DNA of 35,102 bases from an uncultured Fidelibacterota bacterium (GTDB lineage Bacteria > Fidelibacterota > Marinisomatia > Marinisomatales > TCS55), in the NCBI GenBank assembly GCA_913009735.1, contig CAJVYU010000024.1, positions 1 to 35,102 of the forward strand. The letters run 5' to 3'. The notes beneath the pieces were generated by a model. It did no database searches. It worked only from the letters and a program-made list of their open reading frames with translations, and was not told where the DNA came from. Below, piece by piece: positions 9,091-19,081 of this stretch; the first letter of the stretch is position 1, and each line of letters starts with the position of its first letter. The position numbers and the translations under genes are program-made.

Positions 9091-10494
9091 ATGACATCAG
9101 AAAAACTTCAAAAATTTATTAATTCATTTTGGGATGATAAAATTTTACCAACATTATTTGAATACATAAAAATTCCAAATAAATCACCTGCTTTTGATCC
9201 TGAATGGGAAGCCAATGGATATATGGACAAGGTGGTTAAATTAGTCGAAGATTGGGCTAATCTGCATAGACCTGACAATAGCACTCTTCACACATTCAGG
9301 GAAAAGGGCATGACCCCCCTTATGATCCTGGATATCCCTGGCAAAGCAGATGGAACAATTCTTATGTATGGTCACTTGGACAAGCAACCGGAAATGGAAG
9401 GCTGGGCTAATGGGTTGGATCCTTGGTCTCCCGTCTTGAAAGATGATAAACTGTATGGTCGAGGCGGAGCGGATGACGGTTATGCAGTATTTGCTTCTGT
9501 TTGTGCTGTGAAATCATTATTGGAGCAAGGAATTGATATTCCTCGAATCGTAATTTTAATCGAATGTTCTGAAGAAAGTGGTTCACCAGATTTGCCATTT
9601 TACGTGGATCATTGTGCTCATATCATCGGATCCCCCGACCTGGTAATCTGCTTGGATTCCGGAGCAGGAAATTATGAACAATTCTGGACCACAACATCTT
9701 TACGCGGCCTCATCGGCTGCACATTAAAAGTAGACATTCTAAATGAAGGAATTCACTCCGGTGGTGGAAGCGGAATTGTTCCCTCGTCCTTTAGAATTAT
9801 CAGACAACTGTTATCCCGGCTTGAAGATGAAAAAGTCGGACAAATTATTGTTGAAGATCTCCATGTGGACATACCGGATAATAGAATTGAAGAAGTAAAA
9901 ACCATGGTAGACGTTCTAGGTAATAAAGTATATAATACAATACCTTGGGCTGGCGATGCCGGACCGATTACCGATGATAAAGTGGAAATGGTCTTGAACA
10001 ATACTTGGCGACCGATGTTGTCTGTAGTTGGTGCGGATGGACTCCCGGCTGTGAAGGAAGGGGGGAATGTATTGAGACCTTATACTGCTGTTAAACTTTC
10101 ACTGCGGATTCCACCAACTCTTGATGCGTATTTCGCTCAACAAACTGTTGAAAATGTATTACTAAATCATTCTCCATACGGCGCGAAAGTATCTTTGGCA
10201 TTTGAAGAACCTGGCAGAGGATGGGAAACACCGCCTTTATCTCAATGGTTGAATAATGCAATTCAAACTGCATCTGAAACTGTATTTGGCAAACAGGCTT
10301 TGGCTATGGGAGAAGGTGGGTCGATTCCATTCATGTCCTTGTTGGGAGAAAAATTCCCCGAGGCCCAGTTTATAATAACCGGTGTACTTGGTCCACAATC
10401 CAATGCACATGGTCCCAATGAATTTCTTCACATACCATACGTAAAAAAGCTCACTGCGTGTATTGGTGTGATTATAGAATCCTTTAAAAAATAA
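9091..10494 (+). CDS. M20-family metallopeptidase (dipeptidase-like)
   Basis: A di-zinc exopeptidase of 467 residues. Metal ligands are visible: H95 in YGHLDKQPE, bridging D128 in GRGGADDG, E161-E162 in CSEESGS, D189 in CLDSG, and a late His in NAHGPNE near 448. A lid/dimerisation domain sits between about 205 and 345. The size and motif spelling fit the CNDP-like dipeptidase branch rather than ArgE or DapE. No signal peptide is seen, so it probably acts in the cytoplasm on imported peptides. The next gene, a secreted protease, begins one base after its stop, suggesting a joint role in protein scavenging. Confidence 0.9.
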   Translation: MTSEKLQKFINSFWDDKILPTLFEYIKIPNKSPAFDPEWEANGYMDKVVKLVEDWANLHRPDNSTLHTFREKGMTPLMILDIPGKADGTILMYGHLDKQPEMEGWANGLDPWSPVLKDDKLYGRGGADDGYAVFASVCAVKSLLEQGIDIPRIVILIECSEESGSPDLPFYVDHCAHIIGSPDLVICLDSGAGNYEQFWTTTSLRGLIGCTLKVDILNEGIHSGGGSGIVPSSFRIIRQLLSRLEDEKVGQIIVEDLHVDIPDNRIEEVKTMVDVLGNKVYNTIPWAGDAGPITDDKVEMVLNNTWRPMLSVVGADGLPAVKEGGNVLRPYTAVKLSLRIPPTLDAYFAQQTVENVLLNHSPYGAKVSLAFEEPGRGWETPPLSQWLNNAIQTASETVFGKQALAMGEGGSIPFMSLLGEKFPEAQFIITGVLGPQSNAHGPNEFLHIPYVKKLTACIGVIIESFKK

Positions 10495-10495
10495 A

Positions 10496-13468
10496 ATGAA
10501 TATGATAAAATATTTATTAATGAGCAGTTTTCTCTTTGCTCAACCGTTCATAAAGGATTTGAATCAACTATCCAAAGAATTTGAACAAGATTATATTGAA
10601 CAAAAATCTGCAGCATTGTTAAAAGCCCAAAACAAAGGCTGGCCTATTATGGGAAAAAGAAATGAACTTTTTTTCGAAATCGAAGGATTATCATCTAATG
10701 GAATGCCTTTGTATAATGTAACGGAAAATATCAATTCAGCTCGGACAATTTCTACAGATGATGTCTGGCCCGGGGGAGATGCATCTTATTTTTTAACAGG
10801 GTTAGGAATGACCATTGGCATCTGGGATAATGGTAAAGTCAGGGATACACATCAAGAATTGGTAGGGCGGGTTCAGCAAATGGATGGTGCAACAACCCTT
10901 GGTAATCATGCCACACACGTTTCGGGTACAATGATCGCAGCAGGAGTGATAAACAATGCCCATGGAATGGCTCATCAAGCAACGCTGAATGCTTATGATT
11001 GGAATAATGATGAGAGCGAAATGGCCGATGCGGCAGCCAATGGATTAGGTATATCAAACCATTCCTATGGTTGGTATTTAGGCTGGGTGTGGGATTATTT
11101 TGATGATAATCGCTGGGCTTGGTTTGGCGATTTGGAGGTAGATTCAACGGAAGATTATAAATTTGGTTTTTACAGTAATGCAGCTCGCGATTGGGACGTA
11201 ATAGCCTACAATGCTCCAGATTATTTGATCGTTTTATCAGCAGGAAATGAACGCAGTGACGGTGTTTCCTCTGGAACAGAACATTGGGTATTTTCCCCCA
11301 CCGAAAATGATTGGGTGTTGTCGACAGATACAAGGGAAAATGATGGACCTTGGGATTGTATTGGTAATACAAAGACAGGAAAAAATGTGTTAACGGTAGG
11401 AGCCGTGGAAGATATTCCCGGCGGTTATGAATCCCCAAGCCAGGTACAGTTGACCAATTTCAGTTCAGTCGGTCCTCTGGATGATGGACGAATTAAACCT
11501 GATATTGTGGCGAATGGGGCTGGTTTATATTCATGCCTTGAACAAAGCGACACAGATTACGGATCTTATTGGGGAACGTCAATGGCTGCGCCAAGCGTTA
11601 CCGGTTCACTCACATTAATCAGACAGCATTATGAAACTCTTATGGATACAAGTATCCGGGCAGCTACATTAAAAGGACTTGCTATCCATACAGCAGATGA
11701 AGCAGGTTTGTACACAGGACCCGATTATGAATATGGCTGGGGATTATTGAATACCAGAAAAGCTGTTGAGATGATTTCTTCACAAGACGATGGGTATGAA
11801 ATTATTGAAGATTTATTGTTGTATGGAGATAGCTTGGAATACACTTTCACAAGTTTGGGCGCAGATCCGTTCAAAGCGACTTTAAGCTGGAGCGACCCAC
11901 CGGGAACGCCTGTTTCCCCAAGTATTGATCCGAGCGATATCATGCTGGTACACGATCTTGATATTCGCGTGATTGATCCCAATGGTACAATGTACTTCCC
12001 ATATCGATTAAATAAATTTGATCCTACTCAGGCGGCTTTTACCGGGGATAATGTTGTGGATAACGTTGAACAGGTTTATATAGAACTCACAATTCCCGGA
12101 ACGTATACCGTTCGTGTTAAACATAAGGGAATATTGCAGGCTAATCAACCCTTTGGGTTGCTGATTACTTATGGCACAAGCATACCGGAAATCGTTCATG
12201 TTTCACAAAGCGGGAATGATGAAACAGCCGATGGTTCCACGACAAATCCATTTGCATCGATCCAGTCAGCATTGGATTTTGCGGGCTTGGGTGATACGAT
12301 TTTGGTTTCGTCAGGTACCTATGTTGAAAACATTGAAATAGAAAATCAAAACAGGGTAATTGCTTCCCATTTTATTATTGATGGCGATTCAAGTCAAATA
12401 GCAAATACGATCATTGATGGTGGGGGACAGGGAAGCGTAATCTCAATGAATTTTGTTGGTTCAAATACAAAAATAATCGGATTTACCATTAGAAATGGCT
12501 ACACAACTGATAGTGGTGCCGGGCTTAATTGTGTAGAGAGTTTCCCCACTATCGAAAACTGCATTTTTACAAATAATCATGCCGGGATTACCAATACTTC
12601 AATCTATGGCGGGGGTATTGCTGCATGGCGATCACACATAACCCTAAACAATGTTTCCTTTGTTTCAAATTATACTGCTGGAAAGGGTGGCGCAATTTTC
12701 GCAGCACAAAGTATCGTTAATGGTTCCAATCTCTTCTTTTACGATAATTTGGCCAATGATCGTGGAGGCGCCATTTCATTTTATAAATCATCTGGTGTAA
12801 TCGATCATATGACAATTGTCGAGGATTCTGCACAGGTTGAAGGGGGTGCCTTGTTCATGCAGGAAAGTGAATTAACGATTACCAGTTCAATTATATGGGG
12901 AAATACACCGCAACAGATAGCTTTTGCTGAAACGGGTGATCCATCTATCATTAATATCAACTATTCGATTCTGGATGGTTATGTGACAGGTGTTGTTACC
13001 CATAATAATGGTACAGTGAATTTTGGATTATTTGATGTATTTGATTTAGACCCGCTTTTTTGCAATCCGGATAGCGGTAACTATCATTTAGCAGAAAATT
13101 CTCCATCAGTTGGCTTAGGTGAAAATAATACGAATATGGGGATTTATGGAATTGGTTGTGAAGAAATGGTTGCGATAAGCGATGATAGACTGACTCCCGA
13201 TTCATTCAAACTATATACATCATATCCAAATCCGTTTAACCCGATCACAACTATTCGGTTTAATGTCGTGGGCACATATATGCAATCTCTACGCTTGGAT
13301 ATTTTCAATATTTCAGGACGGTTGGTGGAAACGCTGATTGACGATGAACTTAAACCAGGAGTCCATGAAATCCGTTGGAATGCTTCAGACTATTCCAGTG
13401 GTATCTATTTTGTTCAGCTTGTTTCTGATCAAGGTATTCAAACACAAAAACTAATTCTTTTGAAATAA
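10496..13468 (+). CDS. Secreted S8 subtilisin-like protease with beta-helix domain and T9SS-type tail
   Basis: A 990-residue exported protease. A signal peptide (about 1-16, ending FLFAQ) is followed by a propeptide-like region. The subtilase triad is D111 (GIWDNGK), H141 (HATHVSGT) and S362 (GTSMAAPS), with the oxyanion Asn N251 (SAGNERSD). A beta-sandwich (about 440-560) follows. Then comes a right-handed parallel beta-helix (about 570-870), opening with HVSQSGNDETADGSTTNPFA and holding GGAIFA/GGAISF/GGALFM repeats. The end is a Por sorting domain: YPNPFNPITTIRFNV, GRLVETLIDD, WNASDYSSGIYFVQL. It starts one base after the M20 gene. The protease-beta-helix fusion suggests binding to polysaccharide or particles, but this is inference. 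Confidence 0.92.
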   Translation: MNMIKYLLMSSFLFAQPFIKDLNQLSKEFEQDYIEQKSAALLKAQNKGWPIMGKRNELFFEIEGLSSNGMPLYNVTENINSARTISTDDVWPGGDASYFLTGLGMTIGIWDNGKVRDTHQELVGRVQQMDGATTLGNHATHVSGTMIAAGVINNAHGMAHQATLNAYDWNNDESEMADAAANGLGISNHSYGWYLGWVWDYFDDNRWAWFGDLEVDSTEDYKFGFYSNAARDWDVIAYNAPDYLIVLSAGNERSDGVSSGTEHWVFSPTENDWVLSTDTRENDGPWDCIGNTKTGKNVLTVGAVEDIPGGYESPSQVQLTNFSSVGPLDDGRIKPDIVANGAGLYSCLEQSDTDYGSYWGTSMAAPSVTGSLTLIRQHYETLMDTSIRAATLKGLAIHTADEAGLYTGPDYEYGWGLLNTRKAVEMISSQDDGYEIIEDLLLYGDSLEYTFTSLGADPFKATLSWSDPPGTPVSPSIDPSDIMLVHDLDIRVIDPNGTMYFPYRLNKFDPTQAAFTGDNVVDNVEQVYIELTIPGTYTVRVKHKGILQANQPFGLLITYGTSIPEIVHVSQSGNDETADGSTTNPFASIQSALDFAGLGDTILVSSGTYVENIEIENQNRVIASHFIIDGDSSQIANTIIDGGGQGSVISMNFVGSNTKIIGFTIRNGYTTDSGAGLNCVESFPTIENCIFTNNHAGITNTSIYGGGIAAWRSHITLNNVSFVSNYTAGKGGAIFAAQSIVNGSNLFFYDNLANDRGGAISFYKSSGVIDHMTIVEDSAQVEGGALFMQESELTITSSIIWGNTPQQIAFAETGDPSIININYSILDGYVTGVVTHNNGTVNFGLFDVFDLDPLFCNPDSGNYHLAENSPSVGLGENNTNMGIYGIGCEEMVAISDDRLTPDSFKLYTSYPNPFNPITTIRFNVVGTYMQSLRLDIFNISGRLVETLIDDELKPGVHEIRWNASDYSSGIYFVQLVSDQGIQTQKLILLK

Positions 13469-13523
13469 TGCCTGAACTTCATCCCTTTTATTTAGCAAAA
13501 AAAGCGGTTAGGACGTAAATAAT

Positions 13524-14654
13524 TTGATAAAACAGGTCTATTTAGATAATAATGCGACGACCCCAATGGATTCTCAGGTCTTCTCCGCGATGAAACCCTT
13601 TTTTATGGAAAAATTTGGGAACCCAGCCAGTAGACACTCATACGGTTGGTCGGCGAAAGAAGCTGTAGAAAAATCCAGAAAAATTATCAGTACTGAAATT
13701 CATGCAAAATCCAGAAGCATTATTTTTACAAGCGGTGCGACAGAATCCATTAATTTAGCTATTAAAGGGTTATGCCAGTCTCAAAAATACCAGAGAAAGC
13801 ATATTATAACGCAAGTCACGGAACACCGAGCTGTTTTAGATACTTGCGCAGCGATGGAAAATAAAGGTGTTGATATCACATATGTTGAGGTTGAAAAAGA
13901 CGGCAGGGTTGATCCGCAAAAGGTATGTGATGCAATTCGTGATGATACTATTTTGGTGGCAATCATGCATGCGAATAACGAGATTGGTGTTATCCATCCA
14001 ATTGGTGACATTGGAGAAATATGTCGGGAAAACAATATTTTATTTCTTGTAGACGGTGCTCAAACGTTTGCAAAAATTCCTATAAATGTAAAAGAAATGA
14101 ATATTGATTTTATGACCGGAACCGCTCATAAAATATATGGCCCAAAAGGAATTGGTTTTTTATACATTAATTATGAAAAGTGTCCTGACTTGCATCCACA
14201 AATCCATGGTGGAGGGCATGAACGGGGTTTACGATCAGGGACATTACCTGTGCCTCAAATAGTTGGTTTTGGTAAAGCGGTTGAGTTATGTATTGTAAAT
14301 CGTGAAGCTGAAAATAGAAAACAAAAAAAACTGCGTGATAATTTAATTGATAAAGTTACCGGCTCATTACCGAACACATTGATAAATGGAAGTTTGGATC
14401 ACCGTTTACCCAATAATATTAATTTTACATTTCCAACTACAGACGGCGACAGTTTATTAATAAAACTTGAGCATATTGCAGTATCTTCAGGCTCAGCATG
14501 TACGAGTGCAAAGTTGGAGCCAAGTTATGTTTTGCAAGCATTGGGTCATAATAAAGAGTTAGCGAAGGCATCTATCCGAATAGGATTAGGCCGATTTACT
14601 TGTGAAGATGATATATGCTATGCTGCTGAGGAAATCATCAAAGCAATAAAATAG
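13524..14654 (+). CDS. Cysteine desulfurase, NifS/IscS family
   Basis: A PLP enzyme that removes sulfur from cysteine for Fe-S clusters or thiolation. Motifs are: YLDNNATTP at 6-14; H101 stacking over PLP; D177; the PLP lysine K203 in TGTAHKIYGPKG; and the persulfide cysteine C326 in SSGSACTSAKLEPS. The length of 376 residues fits the IscS/NifS type. The start is TTG: the first ATG in frame would remove the conserved YLDNNATTP, and a GGA lies ten bases upstream of the TTG. No iscU, iscA or tRNA-thiolation gene is adjacent, so its sulfur acceptor is unknown. Confidence 0.92.
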   Translation: MIKQVYLDNNATTPMDSQVFSAMKPFFMEKFGNPASRHSYGWSAKEAVEKSRKIISTEIHAKSRSIIFTSGATESINLAIKGLCQSQKYQRKHIITQVTEHRAVLDTCAAMENKGVDITYVEVEKDGRVDPQKVCDAIRDDTILVAIMHANNEIGVIHPIGDIGEICRENNILFLVDGAQTFAKIPINVKEMNIDFMTGTAHKIYGPKGIGFLYINYEKCPDLHPQIHGGGHERGLRSGTLPVPQIVGFGKAVELCIVNREAENRKQKKLRDNLIDKVTGSLPNTLINGSLDHRLPNNINFTFPTTDGDSLLIKLEHIAVSSGSACTSAKLEPSYVLQALGHNKELAKASIRIGLGRFTCEDDICYAAEEIIKAIK

Positions 14655-14853
14655 ATGAGCTATTACTATTTGTTGAGAGGTTTAAGCCAGAAAAGTGTAT
14701 AAAACAGATAATAGTTCAGATTTTTAAACTCCATAATATTGTCATTATTTATCATGATTCCTTTTTATTCTATCTTTTGGGTCTTTTTATATAAAAATCA
14801 CTACATGATTCTTTTAGAAACTAAATTTCCAACAAGAATAAAGATTCATTTCT

Positions 14854-15399
14854 ATGTCTGATAACGAAGTACAATTAATACAACAGGTTAAAAGTTCCGA
14901 TAAAGGTGCATTTCATCAACTGTTTAAAAAGTATCATCCGGTCCTTTTCCGGTTTATAGTATATAGAGTAAAAGATGAAGATCTTGCAGAAGATATTGTG
15001 CAGGATACTTTTTTAAAGATTTGGAATATCAGGGATACGTTAGATCCTTCAAAGTCGTTTTTCTCCTTGATAGCAAAAATTGGAACAAATTTATGCTATG
15101 ATCATTTTCGTTATCAGGAAGTACGAGTGCGACATAAGGATACCATCCCAAAACCAAGGGAATCTTACTATGACAATCCGGAAGCTGCTCATGATTTAAT
15201 TGTACTTCGGGGGGTAATAAATAAAGCAGTAAACGAACATTTACCTGAAAAGTGCAGGGAAGTATTTATCTTAAGTCGAATGGAAAAATTAGCAAATAAA
15301 GAGATAGCTGCCATTTTAGGATTGTCGAGGAGAACAGTAGAAAATCAACTATACAGAGCACTAAAGATTTTAAAAAAACAATTAAAGAATTATTTGTAA
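14854..15399 (+). CDS. ECF-type RNA polymerase sigma factor
   Basis: A 181-residue sigma-70 family protein with only regions 2 and 4. Region 2 lies about 20-85 and includes DLAEDIVQDTFLKIW, the core-binding segment. Region 4 lies about 130-178 and includes the helix-turn-helix NKEIAAILGLSRRTVENQLY. The FecR gene 97 bases downstream and the TonB receptor after it form a fecI-fecR-fecA type cassette, in which FecR holds the sigma factor until the receptor signals. The target promoters are probably its own cluster. The 200 bases upstream are AT-rich and without a gene, and are the likely control region. Confidence 0.92.
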   Translation: MSDNEVQLIQQVKSSDKGAFHQLFKKYHPVLFRFIVYRVKDEDLAEDIVQDTFLKIWNIRDTLDPSKSFFSLIAKIGTNLCYDHFRYQEVRVRHKDTIPKPRESYYDNPEAAHDLIVLRGVINKAVNEHLPEKCREVFILSRMEKLANKEIAAILGLSRRTVENQLYRALKILKKQLKNYL

Positions 15400-15496
15400 G
15401 TGAATCCTGTTGAAAAGCCGTTATATGAACAGAAATAAGAACAATTTTAATAAGATAAGATTTTTTGGATTACCAGAGGTTTTGTAATTATATAGC

Positions 15497-16396
15497 ATGA
15501 AAGATTTTAAATCAAAACTTGATCGGGAAATGAAGCGCATTTGGGTGGAAAGCGCGCATATTCGATTACCTGAACCATTGAATGTTGATGAATCCTGGAT
15601 GCGGTTAGAACAGCGCATGGAGATTGAAGAATCAAAAATAATAGACACTCCTTCTTCAAAACCATCTATTATTCAATCCTTTTTAAAACCGAAGCTAGTA
15701 TATGTCATTGCAACTGTTCTTGCTTTGTTCGTTTTGACGCCACAAGTGTTTAATCATTTTACAACTACAACCATTATCACTGATCGGGCTCAAATAAAAA
15801 AAGTAACTTTGCCTGATGGATCAGTGATCTCCCTGAATGCCGAAAGTAAAATTTCATATAAACGCAATTATGGTACTCGACATCGTAATATTGAATTGTT
15901 TGGTGAAGCGTTTTTCGATGTGAAAAAAGGGAAAATTCCTTTTATAGTTGATTTTGGTCCGGCAACTGTCGAAGTGGTAGGAACCAAATTCAATATTAGA
16001 AATCGCCAGGATGATGTTGAGGTTGCTGTCATTCAAGGAACAGTGAAAGTATCTGAAAAAATGAATGAACAAAACACGGAAGCTGTTTTAACAAAAGGGC
16101 AGTTGATTAAAATGATCGATAAAACAAAAATTGGTCAGACAACAAACTTTACTTTCAAAGAGTATCCCGGCTGGATTAATAACAATTTAATATTACGAAA
16201 TTCAAAACTGCAGACTGTTTGTAATGAAATTGAACGTAAATTTGATGTCAAAATTGAATTTGAAAGTGCTGACCTAGGTGATATAACCATATCCGGTATT
16301 ATCGAAGCAAGTGATTTACGGACAGTCTTGGAAACACTTTCAGTGTTAGCACAACGGTCATACAGGTTTGAAAAGGACACATATATTATCTTCTGA
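15497..16396 (+). CDS. FecR-family anti-sigma factor
   Basis: A 299-residue inner membrane regulator. The cytoplasmic N-terminus (1-64) should bind the sigma factor. One membrane span lies at about 66-84 (KLVYVIATVLALFVL). The periplasmic FecR domain covers about 95-195, with KKVTLPDGSVISLNAESKIS and GEAFFDV. The C-terminal domain (about 220-299) is the DUF4974/STN-like fold common in Bacteroidota FecR proteins. Its last 29 bases overlap the start of the receptor gene, so the two are probably translationally coupled. Confidence 0.92.
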   Translation: MKDFKSKLDREMKRIWVESAHIRLPEPLNVDESWMRLEQRMEIEESKIIDTPSSKPSIIQSFLKPKLVYVIATVLALFVLTPQVFNHFTTTTIITDRAQIKKVTLPDGSVISLNAESKISYKRNYGTRHRNIELFGEAFFDVKKGKIPFIVDFGPATVEVVGTKFNIRNRQDDVEVAVIQGTVKVSEKMNEQNTEAVLTKGQLIKMIDKTKIGQTTNFTFKEYPGWINNNLILRNSKLQTVCNEIERKFDVKIEFESADLGDITISGIIEASDLRTVLETLSVLAQRSYRFEKDTYIIF

Positions 16397-19007
16397 TTCG
16401 TTTTTAACAAAACTTCTCCTACTATTTCTTGCACAAAATCCCGCTTTCCCTCAAGAGGAAAGTGGGATTTTTTTTAATTATACCAATGAACCTTTAACTC
16501 AATCATTAGACTCGCTAATGAGACAATATGATTTATCGATTGTTTATCAAGATGACTATCTTACTGGGAAATCTGTGAATGCCTCTTGTAGTAATTGCTC
16601 GATTGATGAAGCATTATCTGTACTGCTGACTGGGAAAGATTTGTACTGGACTCAGCAAGAAAACCAGATTATTATTTCCCCAAACCCTATACTTCAAAGA
16701 CCATATAAAATAACAGGATATGTAAGAGATAAAATAAGCGGTGAATTTATTGCTAATGCCAATATTCATATTCTGAATTCATATTTAGGAAATGTTTCTT
16801 CGGAAAATGGTTTTTTTATCATACCGAACGTCCAAGCTGAATTATGCACACTTCAAATTTCTTATATAGGTTATGAAACACAGACGCTGTTATTTGATAA
16901 TAAAGCAACGAATAATTCCATAATACAGATCAATCTTTCACCTAAGATTATTTCAGGAAAAGGAATCACTGTAATGGGTGAAGGATATGATATGATTCAA
17001 CAGGGGAAACAAATCAGTCAAATTTCGTATTCACCGAAAAATGTGGCAAATATTCCTAATTTAGGCGAAAATGACGTTATCAGGTCATTGCAGCTTCTTC
17101 CGGGAATCCAAGCGGGGAATGTAGGTTCAGTCGGATTATTCATTCGAGGAGGGACTCCTGACCAGAATCATATTTTACTTGATGGCATAACATTGTATCA
17201 AATGGACCATTTTTTTGGCTTTGTGAGTTCCATTAATCCTGATGCAATCAAAGATATCCAAGTGTATAAAGGCGGTTTTCCGGTTCGTTTTGGCGGACGG
17301 GTAAATAGTATAATCAATCTGACCGGGAAAAATGGTGATATGAATCAAACCAGGTTTTCTTTACATACAAATCAATTAAGCAGCGGATTCTCCATTCAAC
17401 AACCCATTTTCAGAAGAGGGAGTATTATTTTAACATACCGCAGTACATTTGCAGATAAGTACCATACGGATTTCTATAATAAAATATATCGGTTTCTCAT
17501 AGAAGGAAGCGGGTATGGCGCTATCATTCAAACAGATTCAACAGCCACCGAATCATATACCCCCACTTTTGATTTTTCAGATATAAATGCAAAGTTTACA
17601 TATTTATTTTCTGAAAAGGATATTATATATTTTAGTTATTACAGCAGTAAAGATGAATTATTAGAAAAAAGTAAATTTAATTTTGGAAGTGGCTCTTTTA
17701 TTATTGATATAAAAGATAACACAAAATGGAAAAATAATGGAAAAAGTTTTAAAATGTCACATCAGTGGGAAAATTATTCATTTACAAATTTTTTAATATC
17801 TCAATCGACTTATTACAGTAATTACATTTCGAATAAATCGTGGGTATATGAGTCCACACCTGATCGAATATTGTTTTCAGATACACTTGAATTTTCAGAA
17901 AAAAATGAAATAAACGATTTAACTATTCAATTTGATCACAATATTTTATTTAAAAATCACAATATTTTACTTGGCATAAAAAACTCGTCATATCAATCTC
18001 TTTTTGATATCGTGCAGGATCAAGATTCAATTTTTTATAAAGATATTTCCAGAAACACTGCAGCTTTATTTGGAGAAGATGAATTTTCAATCACAAATAG
18101 ATTTATTTTAAATACAGGGTTAAGGGTTTCACAATTTTCTGACAAAAATAACTGGGCATTATTGCCAAGAGTAGCATTGATGTATAAATTGAATCCCATG
18201 TCAAATATGAAATTAGCCGTGGGGAAGTATATCCAGTATATGCATCGTTTCAGTAATGATTTCATATCCAGTGGAAACAAGTTTGTTTGGCTATTATCCT
18301 CAGATAGATTGAAACCCATTACAGCAAATCATTTTGTAGGAGGGTTTTATACAACAATCAATGATTATGTTTTTAACACTGAAGTCTATTTTAACCAAAA
18401 GAAAAATATAGCCAGTTTTTCTCGTTTATTATTTCCGGGAGACACGTATGATAATGGGGAGGTCATCCAAGGGAATGAATATTCAAGAGGAATTGAAGTA
18501 TTGGTTCAAAAAACAAAAGGAAAAATGACGGGGTGGGTGAGTTATCATTATGGTAAATCTGAATGGAACTTTAATGATTTAAATGGAGGAATAACATTCT
18601 TGTCTGACCATGATAGAACTCATGAATTTAAATCTGTTACTACCACAAAGATCGGGCCACTGAGAGTAACATTTTCCTGGTTATTCCTTTCCGGTAAAGT
18701 GTACACAAATAAAAATGATCTGGTAATCTATGAAGATGAATTAGGCAATATATCATTAGAGGCAAATCCGGGTACATTTAATAATAAACGATTACCCAAT
18801 ATTCATCGACTCGATATTAATCTTTTTAAATCTTTTAAGAAAATGGGTCTTGAATGGCAGTTTGGGGTTTCATTATTTAACGTTTATAACAACAGGTATA
18901 TCAGTCATAAACGGTATACATTTGCATCCACTAATCAGCCGATTATTATAAATGATGTAAAACTGATAGGTTTCACACCCACATTATATTTTCGTATAAG
19001 CCGTTAA
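16368..19007 (+). CDS. TonB-dependent outer membrane receptor with STN signalling domain
   Basis: An 879-residue outer membrane transporter. After a signal peptide (about 12-29, LTKLLLLFLAQNPAFPQ) comes an STN domain (about 33-105) that contacts FecR, including CSNCSIDEALSVLLTG. A carboxypeptidase-regulatory-like beta domain follows (about 112-190, ITGYVRDKISGEFIANANI). The plug (about 210-320) has RSLQLLPGIQ and GGTPDQNHILLDG. The rest is a beta barrel ending in TPTLYFRISR, with a near-terminal aromatic. No SusD-type partner is present, and the substrate is unknown. The only suitable start is TTG at 16368, inside fecR; no in-frame ATG precedes the signal peptide. The order sigma, FecR, receptor fits cell-surface signalling. 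Confidence 0.9.
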   Translation: MKRTHILSSDSFLTKLLLLFLAQNPAFPQEESGIFFNYTNEPLTQSLDSLMRQYDLSIVYQDDYLTGKSVNASCSNCSIDEALSVLLTGKDLYWTQQENQIIISPNPILQRPYKITGYVRDKISGEFIANANIHILNSYLGNVSSENGFFIIPNVQAELCTLQISYIGYETQTLLFDNKATNNSIIQINLSPKIISGKGITVMGEGYDMIQQGKQISQISYSPKNVANIPNLGENDVIRSLQLLPGIQAGNVGSVGLFIRGGTPDQNHILLDGITLYQMDHFFGFVSSINPDAIKDIQVYKGGFPVRFGGRVNSIINLTGKNGDMNQTRFSLHTNQLSSGFSIQQPIFRRGSIILTYRSTFADKYHTDFYNKIYRFLIEGSGYGAIIQTDSTATESYTPTFDFSDINAKFTYLFSEKDIIYFSYYSSKDELLEKSKFNFGSGSFIIDIKDNTKWKNNGKSFKMSHQWENYSFTNFLISQSTYYSNYISNKSWVYESTPDRILFSDTLEFSEKNEINDLTIQFDHNILFKNHNILLGIKNSSYQSLFDIVQDQDSIFYKDISRNTAALFGEDEFSITNRFILNTGLRVSQFSDKNNWALLPRVALMYKLNPMSNMKLAVGKYIQYMHRFSNDFISSGNKFVWLLSSDRLKPITANHFVGGFYTTINDYVFNTEVYFNQKKNIASFSRLLFPGDTYDNGEVIQGNEYSRGIEVLVQKTKGKMTGWVSYHYGKSEWNFNDLNGGITFLSDHDRTHEFKSVTTTKIGPLRVTFSWLFLSGKVYTNKNDLVIYEDELGNISLEANPGTFNNKRLPNIHRLDINLFKSFKKMGLEWQFGVSLFNVYNNRYISHKRYTFASTNQPIIINDVKLIGFTPTLYFRISR

Positions 19008-19081
19008 TTTCTATATCAACATTTTATTTTGTAATGTTTTATATTACTTAATTAATTCAGGAAGAAAATCAACTTTTAGGG

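Noticed and set aside
10839-11438. A 199-codon minus-strand open frame within the subtilase gene
   Set aside because: It is antisense to the conserved catalytic region and its composition (rich in His, Pro, Leu, Asn) is that of a shadow frame.
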